Below, one piece after another: positions 1 to 10,300 of a stretch of 21,469 bases of DNA; the first letter of the stretch is position 1, and every line of letters begins with the position of its first letter. Source of the stretch: Lingula anatina (lineage: Eukaryota > Brachiopoda > Lingulata > Lingulida > Lingulidae); the NCBI RefSeq assembly GCF_001039355.2, contig NW_019774027.1:1-21469 (forward strand), written 5' to 3'. The position numbers and the translations under genes are program-made. The notes under the pieces are model-generated. The model made no database searches and had not been told where the DNA came from. It was given only the letters and a program-made list of their open reading frames with translations.

Positions 1-21
1 CTTGTCTATATATAATTACAG

Positions 22-3000
22 TGGTCTTGTGGCTGAAAAGGCAGATGCACAGCTCTTCTTTGTTGACAAGTTTGTGGAAGATGAAGCCGATCCTGAGGGG
101 CATGGTAATTGTTGTTGGTTTATTGCAAAGAAAAAACTATTATCAGCTTAATTTTTTTATTTTTTCAATATATTCCATTTTTTTAAAAAAAAATTTAACC
201 AGCAAATATACCCACATGTTAATTAATTTTTATTGTTATAATATCTTCTGCATGGGGTCTATATATGCTGCTCCATACTTTGTGGGCACATGTACACTGT
301 GCTAGGCAGACATTTTTGTCACATTGTAATGTCTTACCAGATGTGCCCAAGAGGAGAAGGAAAGAGCCAAAACCATTGAGATGTCATGGTAACCTGCATG
401 TTAACACTGATGTTAAACCAGCTGTGATGTAAGTTTTGAAACATTTTAATACTTTTCTTGTTACTATTGTTACATAAATACTACTTGCAGCCATTTTATG
501 ACTCCCCCTCTTCATTAAGTTATATGAACAGCTGCATTTATATTCCTCCAGGCTCATGCTTGCATGGTTTTTGTTTAAGCTTCATACATTCTGACTGATA
601 ACCTAAATGGGAGAATATAACCAAATGTTAGCAAATTATCTAACAAAATAAATTGCCCACCATTTGCTAAAATTTCTTAAGTATTTAGTTTATCTGTAGG
701 GCTCTCATTTACTTGTAAGTATTTTGTATTTTAGACCAAGAAATATCAAAAGCAATAATATCAAGAAATTATCAGAACGAAGAAGAATTAAGCTTGAGCA
801 GAACATTTTAAATTCAAGAGAAAGGGAAGGCAAAGTACATAGAAAGAAGGCAGCTGAGGTTGCTAAGATAAGAAGGATCACCAGGAACAAGCTCCCTAAC
901 ACAGGCTACGATCTCTGGGCTGAGGACAATGTCAACTGTAAGCAAAACATAATGCACTGTTTTCTATCATACCGACCCATCTCATGATTATTGCCCATTG
1001 CCCAATCTTTTGATTTACCAGTGGTTTTTAAATGTTGGTTTTTCTCATTTAATCTCTGAGTTAATGTGCTCTTCTGGCTAATATCACATAGCTGTTGAAA
1101 GATGTTTACAGTTTCACCTGCAATAATGCATTTTTACTTGTGGTTTATGTATCTCATATATCTCTTGAAAAATAATAATAAATGATGCTAAATGTTATGC
1201 ATTTTCAGCCTCTGTCAAGGAGGTGGCAGAGTATCATGAAAAGTATACCAAGAAGACAAAACCTAAAGTAAGCAGATACTTTTGCCTGTTGCTAATGTTG
1301 ACATGTGGATTTTTACTTTCAGTAACCCTGGAAATGTCATTCCTTGCTTTTGAAATATTTAAAATAAAAAAGACCTGTAATTACACATTTCTCACAGTTG
1401 TACTATTTATAACTCTTATGTGAACTTGAATATGAGGATAACAAAAAAAAGTCAAAATTCCATATCTTGACTGTAAAACAAACAACTAAACAGAAACCCT
1501 TTCCTTATGTCGCATAAGGAAAACAAAAATTGTTCAGAAGAATGTTTGTTATAAGAATGTCTCAGATTGATGTAAGATATCTTTGGGTTTCAGGCTCCTC
1601 AGCGCCTTAGAGCCAAACCTTCTGTGGTGCCTGCCATTGAAGTTAGTCATCCAGGAGCTTCATATAACCCAGCTTTTGATGATCATCAGGTCAGTACGGG
1701 GTTTTATTGAGGTTGTTCAGGTAACAATGCCAGATAATGTGAAAGGTTTAATTAAATGACTTTACTACTTATTTAGGAACAAAGCAACAGGTTTGCCTTC
1801 ATAATACTTTTAACTGTAAAAATATTGTTATGGATGATGTGATATATGAAATGTGTTACTCCATTAGTCATGTGAGTTCAGTCAGGAAATAACATGGTAG
1901 TACATATTAATTTATTTATAACTAGTTGCAGCAAAATAAAATGATATTATGATAGAAATAATGATTAATAAACATACCTTTTTTATTTCCAGACTTTGTT
2001 GGATGTTATACACCATAAAGCATAAATTCTATGCCAGACCCACTAACATAACATAACATTCTTTCATCTCTGCTTTAAAATCAATTTGCCATATCTTGAG
2101 GATTGATAAAAAATTCTATACCCTGCAAGTTATATTGATTGCTTTATTCTTCAGGAACTGTTAAAAATAGCAAATGAAGTAGAAATTAAAAAACTTAAGG
2201 AGGAGAGCAAACTGGAGGAGAGACTTGCTCCAATGCAAAAGATGAGTTGGAATGAGATAGAGGTAATTTTTTTACAAAGAGAAAAAAGGCGTTATTATAT
2301 TTTTCTGTAGTCCAAGGTGGTTTCTTGTTTAGTAAGACTCCTTCATTCTGACTATTATGTGCAGTGAGAGGGATACTGTTAACTTACTGATAATGAATTT
2401 GGCATTAATCCATGGCACCTGAAAAAAATTACAAGAAACTGATACTTGAAAACTGAAAGAAACTTGGCAAGTTAAAATCCTATATATCGAGAGAAGTTGA
2501 TACAAATGAAATGTCTTGCAATCTGGTGTTTTAATTTTTAGCAATCCTGGATACAAGAGATGTCTTTGGGTCTTGATGGGGAGGAGGAGGAAGAGGAGGA
2601 AGATGGAAGTGACAGTGAGGATGCTGATGATTTAACAACAAACCCCCCAGTGAGGCGGGAAAATAAGAAAACAGAAAAACAGAGAAAGAAAGAGAAGTTA
2701 AAACTTGAGAAGGTAAGAGTTAAAAATAGGCAGCAGTAGATTTAAAAGTGTAATACTTTGAAGTAGACAGATATTTAAATGTTGCAGATTAATTGAAGTG
2801 TTGGCACATGCATTCCACCTTCATTCGGAGCATTTTTTTCTATGATGTGCTTTGTTTTCAGGAGAAAAAGCTACAGGAGATAAAAATGAAGAAAATAAAA
2901 GACAGCCAGCGTCTCAGGTAGTACAGTGTTCTAAATCAGACCCTAAAGCATATGAAACACATCCAAAATGTGTGGAACTTAAAAAAATCAATAAATATAT

Positions 3001-4355
3001 GTTGATCACTTATCAAATATATTTTATAAACATGCTGCATTTAATTATAGGTTCCAAAAATTAGAGCAATTTTATCATATCACTAGGCATATTATCTCTG
3101 TTTCTCTCAATTTCAGATTAAAATCTATCAAGAAAGAGGTGAATGAGATAGTGAAGCAACGTGAAGCAAAAGCTTCCCGAAAAGCTGAAAAAAGGAAAGC
3201 AGCCATTGCCAACCCAAAAAAGCTGGGCAAACTGAAGTATCCTTTATAAGATAAATAAGAATGATTTATTTTTGACAATTACATTATTAAAAGCCTTTTT
3301 AACAATATCAATGTTATTCTTGTTTTTATTTACAGCAGAATTTTTTGACTGACAGGTTGTTTTTTTTTTATAACCTTCCTTAACGTTATCCCAGATTTGA
3401 AACCCCTGACCTAGAACTTCAGCTAAGTGATGAATTAAAAGGATCACTTAGACTCCTAAAGGTAGGGAAAAGATTATCAGTTTAAATTTTTGTCATGCAG
3501 TTGAAGGTGTTTGGTTTACAGCAGCGGGCATTTTTTCATTGGTTTAAGACGATTAAATTTGGCTGAAAAGAAAGTTGGGGAATGTTTTGTTGGGCAATTA
3601 ATAATTATTTTAGTTCAGAAATTTGGGTAAATGATTACTGATTGACTGCCAAAATTGGTCTCAGTGATTCATTTCATAGACTGTAAACATTTTGCAATAT
3701 GCATCCCTCTTGACAAAACCCATATGTGAAGAATAATATGTACAGGAGTGGGATAGCATGTGTGCACACACACCCATGTTCCTGTTTTATTGGGATAGTC
3801 TGTTTCAATGTAGCAAACTGAAGGACTAAGAAATCTAAAACTGCTGAATATGTTGAGCTAACTGTTATTCTATTATTCAATTTTTCATTTAAGCAGTCTG
3901 AGCTAGTTGATTATCAGAAAATTTGAAAGAAGTTAAGTGCGTCAGTAACCCTAAGAAAGATGTTTTTTCTTTGTGTGTGTGTGTAAGGGAGAGAGAGAAA
4001 GAGGGACTTAGGGTTTGAAGAATGGCTTGATTTGCTAAATGTGGAATTCTCTTCATAATTTCTGTATGATAGGTTTTATATCTCAGTTACAAGCACAATT
4101 TGATATGCCATATGTGCTTCACAGGAAGTGAGGTAACAGCTTGTGAGATTAAAAATTTTCTCAATCAGTAGCAGGTGACATAACAGATGTTTTTGTCTTT
4201 TGTGTTTCCAGCCAGAAGGACATTTATTGGTGGACAGATTCAAAAGCTTCCAGAAAAGAAACATCATAGAGCCCAGAAAGAGGGCCAAACACATTAAATG
4301 GACATACAAACCTAAATCTTATGAAAAGAAAGACCACAGGGCTATAAAAGCATAA
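22..4355 (+). CDS. NOP53: Ribosome biogenesis protein NOP53 (GLTSCR2 family), 3' eleven exons, 5' end outside window
   Basis: Coding exons read as 22-104, 341-428, 735-937, 1209-1267, 1594-1689, 2155-2262, 2542-2712, 2862-2917, 3117-3236, 3395-3461 and 4212-4355. All junctions keep frame and give 397 residues before TAA at 4353-4355. Recognition rests on NOP53 landmarks in the right order: LFFVD near the start (53-67), YDLWAEDN at the end of exon 3, GASYNPAFDDHQ in exon 5, an acidic Glu/Asp/Ser run in exon 7, a Lys/Arg-rich coiled-coil-like stretch (exons 7-9), and the C-terminal KLGKLK, LQLSDELKGSLR and DRFKSFQKRNIIEPR blocks. In yeast and human the family acts in the nucleolus on pre-60S particles, and its LFxxD arch-interacting motif recruits the Mtr4/exosome helicase for 5.8S processing; LFFVD here fits that motif. 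Vertebrate NOP53 also binds the 5S RNP. About 60 N-terminal residues are missing, judged against the roughly 480-residue human protein. Family assignment is secure; individual splice junctions are read by eye. Confidence 0.95.
53..67 (+). other. Arch-interacting motif (LFFVD) of NOP53
   Basis: The first visible NOP53 exon encodes Leu-Phe-Phe-Val-Asp at these bases. In yeast Nop53 and other adaptors an LFxxD-type motif docks on the arch (KOW) domain of the Mtr4 helicase and brings the nuclear exosome to pre-60S particles. The match is seen in the sequence; the function is carried over from the family. Confidence 0.75.
3237..3394 (+). other. U12-type (minor spliceosome) intron in NOP53
   Basis: This 158-nt intron begins GTATCCTTT, an exact match to the U12-type donor consensus (RTATCCTTT). 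It carries TTCCTTAAC at 3376-3384, an exact U12 branch-point motif, with the presumed branch A at 3383 only 11 nt before the final base of the CAG acceptor. It has no strong polypyrimidine tract next to the acceptor, as expected for this class. It is GT-AG rather than AT-AC. The flanking exons join in frame (LKK...KFETPDLELQLSDEL), so it must be removed for a full-length NOP53. The other NOP53 introns have U2-type donors such as GTAAGC, GTAAGA and GTAATT. Confidence 0.9.
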
Positions 4356-4985
4356 GAATGATTGGAATATTTTAATGTATATATGAGGAATTTTTACAGA
4401 GAGAATGTTAAGGAAAAAAATCTCACTAATTCCTCTGATAAAACCATTCATAATCAAGTAGAGGTAATGGAACAGTTGAGGGTTTAGCAGTAAAGCTACT
4501 TAAGACCACAACAGGGAGAATTTCTGACTATATAAGTCTTGGCATTATTGACTAACAATTAGTTCACGGTTCAAATTTCTCATATAGTGTCTCTTTATAA
4601 TTTTGAATGATCTCATAAAGAGAAATTGATTTAACTACAAGTATGCCAGTTGGAAGTCACTTTGCTTAGAAAATATTTTATGGTGCTATTTGGTTCCTGT
4701 TACTCTATTAGATTAGATCAGTAGACTCTAGAGACCCGACTAAATACTATGAAAATAATGAATTTGTCATGTGACCCTAGGCTTGATAAGTAGCATGTCT
4801 TGACGCCAGTGTTCTTTGCTAATGCTCTGTACCTGTGCATTTAAATTTTCTGGCAGGATTACATCACACATTTTAACTTTATTGGCAGATGTCACAATTC
4901 CTGATCTTCTTGTATGCTATAATTAAAATGCTGTATATGATTTGAAATACATAACTTGAAATTAAAGTAAAATGTGGACGTGCAT
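4356..4985 (+). other. NOP53 3' UTR with poly(A) signal
   Basis: AT-rich sequence follows the NOP53 stop codon. Two ATTAAA variant polyadenylation hexamers occur, at 4922-4927 and 4961-4966; the second is followed at short range by a GT-containing stretch (AATGTGGACGTG). The transcript probably ends near 4980-4990. No coding region is evident. The exact cleavage site is a guess. Confidence 0.5.
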
Positions 4986-6105
4986 AAACAGTTTCTCTCA
5001 TTTAATGGAATATTGTACAAAAATGTTTGATATTATTTATAGAGAGATTGCTTTCAGTAACTACAACTTACCTATCATCAGCCGGATTTTTTTTTCATAA
5101 GAAATATAAGGTGTTTTAATTTATACCATTTGATATAACCAGACACTTTTTTAAAAATTTTTTTATTTATTATTTTTTTATTCACTCAAATTTTTGAATT
5201 TGCATTTTTTTCACACATATTGATTGTTCAGAAATATTTTGCCATATTCTTTCGACTTTGATGAATGTTACTGCTGTTAATGAGTAATAATAGGTATGAG
5301 TATTTGCTTAAGGTCAGTTGACAGTGATAAATTGTTTATGAAAGTAATCCCTTAAGGCTGGACTGTTATTTCTTATCCTGAGAAAAATTAAACAAAAGTA
5401 ATAAGAGAATGAAATTAAATGAACAGAAAAAATAATTTGGCAAAGAGTTAATTGCAAAATATTGGTTTAAGTATTAAATGCTCTATTAAATGGTAATTAT
5501 AACTGTGCAACTACTTGTTTCATAATTATAGCCTTGAGTCCAAGCACTCACTTAATATTCAGAACAACAAGTTGACCTTACCAATCTTGTTCATATTTTC
5601 CTGGAGGCAGCTGTTGAGTTAGACTGCACCACCCTGACGTCTGCTGATACTAATAACTGTAAGGTGGCAAAACTTGAATATTCTTGTTGCTTGAAGACGG
5701 TTACTATTGCGTCTTAATATTGAGTGTAAGAGGTGTTTTTCTTCTACTGATTAATAGTGCTTCATACAGTAACAAAGAACGACAAGAGAGAAATTGTTTT
5801 GGCAAAGAAGAGGTAGGTTAAGCATAAATATTTTTACCATAGTTATTACATTTTTTTCTTATGTGCTGTAATAGATACTTTATATAGAATATGAATCAAG
5901 GAAGACAAAATTTGTTTGAGTAGGTAAATGTTTGATCAAATGTTTTAAAAAAATTGACACTTCAGTGAGCATTAATATTCTCACCACATAGATCATATAA
6001 AGATTTTCTTGTTGGCTTTCTCTTTACAATGTCGCTTTATAGAATATGAATTTGCTTTCTTGAAATTGATATAATTTCATTATTATTATAAATATTGTTT
6101 GCTAG
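4986..6105 (+). promoter_or_regulatory. Intergenic spacer with presumed promoter and possible 5' non-coding exon of the Kunitz gene
   Basis: No open frame with coding character is seen. The last part probably holds the start of the Kunitz gene: a good donor, AAGAAGAG followed by GTAGGTTAAG, has its GT at 5813, and a possible acceptor (TTGCTAG) ends at 6105, 22 bases before the ATG, so a 5' untranslated exon ending at 5812 is plausible. No TATA box is obvious. A CRE-like TGACGTCT lies near 5635. Everything here except the donor match is inference. Confidence 0.3.
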
Positions 6106-6127
6106 GTAATAAAGAAGAGGAGAAATC

Positions 6128-7317
6128 ATGAAAATAAGATTAGGAGTTGCTGTTTACTTTTTCATCTTTGTCCCCAGCCACTTCTGTTATGCACAAAAGG
6201 AAGGTAAAGTGCACTGACCTATATTGGCATGATTAAGAAGATATTTGGATTTACAAGACTTTTAATAATTGTAATATTGTAGACTAGATAATTGCATTTT
6301 TAAATCAACGGATTTACCCTTATTGAAATAGTGCATATTTACTTTTAAAGAAAAGCAAGACAAAAGTGATGGATCATAAATTTGGTTTTCAGGGGATTGT
6401 ACTATTCTGTCTTATCCCATGAAAACCAAATTTATCACTGACACATAAGTGCCATTTTATGTTTACTTAATATTTACCTCAAAGAGAGTCTTTGTAGATA
6501 TAACAAAGAGCTTTTAATACAATATAAAATATATAGCCTCATGTAATCTTATTTTATATGCTCTTTTGATTAATTTGTTTGGGCATCCGTATGGACATTT
6601 GGTTTCTTGTGCTTTTACATTATATGAGTACATTTATAATTGCTGCAAAAGTTTATAATCATTTTATAGCTTGAGTAATCATATATATTGTTTGCCACCA
6701 TATCTTTGAGATGTTTATTTGGGATTGAAGAAGGAACACCTGCTTTTTACTCTATACTAGAGGCCAGTCGAGTGATTAAATCAATTCCATGCAAAAATTC
6801 TCACTGAAAAAATTGTCACGAATTGGCTATAGCCAGATATGTATCTGTGAATATCAAGTGAAATATCAATCTGTGGCCCTGGTAGAGGGTACTTGCTTGT
6901 TAAGTGTGCTGTTAACTTGAAACTTGAATGGGAATTTGTTTCTTTGCTTTAGAGGACTTTCTTTCCCCTAGTCCCCCAGCTTTGTGTCATCGGCCAGCTG
7001 ACCCTGGACCCTGTAGAGCGCTTCTTGAGCTTTGGTTTTACAACTCTGCTACCAAGGCATGTCACACATTTTTATATGGGGGTTGCCGTGGAAACCTGAA
7101 CAAATTTTGGAGTAAAGAAGAATGTGAGCACATGTGCAAAAGAAAGGAGACAGGTATATGCATTATGATATTTACATGTTATTATTTTATTTCATATTAA
7201 TAGGTATAGCTTTCGCTTTCCATATTAGCAACTGCATTTGAATTCATTCTTGACCACCTGATGTGAGGTCAACAGGATTGGAAGCTTTATGTGCTGGTGC
7301 AGGCTCATGTTTCTAAG

Positions 7318-7356
<39 letters not shown>

Positions 7357-10300
7357 TGTGATTTTATTTCTCAAGAAAAAAATCACAAACATCAAAAATC
7401 CATACGGTAAAGTCTTGAAAATTTCGTCGTTCTTGAAAATTTCGTCGGCAGACGATTTTCCGCCGACGTAATTTTTTTCCCTTTGAAAACTTCGTCGACC
7501 TTGAAAATGAGGCACTCGATAATTTTTGAAAAGGCAATTTTCATATCATTATCGGGAGATCGTTCGCGATGTTAGACACTGACACTCAATCCTGGGAAAA
7601 GCCCTATGCAACAAACGTTCCCAAGTGCGTAATTTTTTTAATATGTCGCGTCCAAGTTATGATGCAAGGTTGCAATTAGGCTTATCTTGATCCTTCTCCT
7701 CTATCAGGAAGTAGGTTTCTTACCGAGAAAATAATTCTCAACATGTTTTCGGGTACAGTAAGTTAAATATAACTTAATCGAGATGCACTAATAAATAGAT
7801 TATTATTTACCACCAGGAAATGACTTAGGAAGTAGTAATAAATATCCCACAATATAGGAGGGTCAAAGATAACAGTCGCTAAGGATAAAAGCCCAAAGGC
7901 CGGATTTTTGAAAATTTCGTCATACCCAGGAGTCGGGGAGAGGTAATTTTGAAAAATTAGTCGGATTTACATAATTAAAAATATTAATTAATTTTTAAGC
8001 GACGAAATTTTCAAGACTTTACCGTACTATCAAACAATTCTAATTCACTTGTGCTTGACTAATCTCTGGTGATGCTTAGTACTGCCTGTCATTTGGTCAC
8101 AGGTGGGGAGGAGAAATATTGCTGAGACTATTAATGTCTAGCACGCCATAAAATATTTGCTGAGGAATTCTGAAAAAATATTTCACAAGTTTTCTCTGCT
8201 TCATTCCAAAACCAGTTGTTAGTGATAAAGTATTTTGAATTAAAGTGTCTTTGTGGATCTACTGGGTACTTCATTGAGAATTTAGCCACAGCCTTTTGAA
8301 AAATTATATTGTTGTATAGTCTAAGTATGGAATATTTATGGAAGTGAAGAGTAATCTCATTATACATACATCTTGTAGACAAAGCAACAGTAAAGAAACT
8401 CCTGCCTCCTGCTCGCTGTATGCAGGAGATGGCAAGCGGTCCTTGCAAGGGAAGATTTCAGCGATGGTATTTCAACCAGACAACATGTCAGTGTGATATG
8501 TTCTACTTTGGCGGCTGCTGGGGAAATAACAACAACTTCGTGACAGAGCAGGAGTGTGCAAGCATCTGTGTCACCGACAAGACATGCCCAGGGAGTAAGA
8601 TAGGTAATGAAGGCTGTATATTTGAATGGTAAAAAGGAATCAGAAAGTTATGCTGTCGTATGTAGGAAAAAAAATCACACTCTGTTACTAATTTTTCAAG
8701 GAGCTTGAAAAATTAGTAAAATATTTTTCAAGATGAAAAGTAAGAGAAAGTTGGAGAGAGAGAGAGAGAGAGAGCTATAGACAAGCCAGACATGACTCAA
8801 TATGATGCTACAATGACATCAACAAGCTATGCCAGATGAAATGTAGGTTATAAAAAAACAGCTACCTATCAACTAAATGGCATTTCATGAATATGCTTCA
8901 TATTGACTGTAGCATTATGATGAACTTGGATTCAACATCTGTTAAACTCTTGTACTTTCTCTTAAAGGTTATCAAATATTATACATATGTTGAAAAGTAC
9001 TTTATGTCCTGTAACATCTTTTTGTTTGTATAACAGGATGTAATTGCTCACTTTGTGTTCTGGTAAAATTGTCCATATGAAATAAAAATTTGCAATTTAC
9101 NAAGATGAAAAGTAAGAGAAAGTTGGAGAGAGAGAGAGAGAGAGAGCTATAGACAAGCCAGACATGACTCAATATGATGCTACAATGACATCAACAAGCT
9201 ATGCCAGATGAAATGTAGGTTATAAAAAAACAGCTACCTATCAACTAAATGGCATTTCATGAATATGCTTCATATTGACTGTAGCATTATGATGAACTTG
9301 GATTCAACATCTGTTAAACTCTTGTACTTTCTCTTAAAGGTTATCAAATATTATACATATGTTGAAAAGTACTTTATGTCCTGTAACATCTTTTTGTTTG
9401 TATAACAGGATGTAATTGCTCACTTTGTGTTCTGGTAAAATTGTCCATATGAAATAAAAATTTGCAATTTACATTTTGATTTGTGACATTGTTAAATTAT
9501 ATAAGAATGTAACTTAATATAGGATAAAGGAGAAGAAAATCCAACAGGGCTACTGAGTGCTGCATGGGTTATAAGGACATGCATATTAATACATGGTAGT
9601 TTTGGGTGTATATCTTGTTGAAGTAATACATGCAATTGTATTTCTTAAAAGATGCGTGTCTCACTGACAAAATTCAAATGTCACTATGATTTTTTTCAGT
9701 CGATAACTCTAACCATGATGGATCTCTTGTGACGTCCAGCTGCAAGTATCTCAACATGGCTAACAGTGCCTGCCGCACACCTGTGAATTATGGCACATGC
9801 CGAGAGTCGCACCCTCGTTACTTTTACAACCCCCAGACTTGCATGTGTCAGATGTTTACTTGGGGTGGCTGCTCTAAAGGAGACAACCATTTTGAAACAA
9901 AGGATGACTGTCAGATGTCATGTGAACATGCAGGTAAGGAAAAAAATACCCAACTGTCAGGTGAACACACAGGTAAGGAAAGAATAGATTACTAACTGAT
10001 GTCAGGTGAACACACAGGTAAGGAAAGAATAGATTACTAACTGATGTCAGGTGAACACACAGGTAAGGAAACAGTAGATTACTGTCAGATGTCAGGTGAG
10101 CACACAGGTAAGGAAACAATGGATTACTGTCAGATGTCAGGTGAACACACATGTAAGGAAACTAGATTACTGTCAGATGTCAGGTGAGCACACAGGTAAG
10201 GAAACAATACCCAACTGTCAGCATTTAGCGCAAATGTGCAGTTTTTAGTTTCAACTGGATTACGGATTATAGTATATAAATTTAAGCTAGGGTTTGTAAT

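Noticed and set aside
21-305. 94-codon frame starting with ATG at 21
   Set aside because: It is the wrong frame over NOP53 exon 22-104 and runs on into the intron.
7225-7515. Minus-strand 96-codon frame with a poly Thr/His stretch
   Set aside because: Caused by the (TG)n run and the adjacent MITE end; no coding character outside the repeat.
9874-10152. Minus-strand open frame of 92 codons with repeated CVHLTS blocks
   Set aside because: It is the reverse reading of the 45-bp splice-donor minisatellite and has no gene signals of its own.
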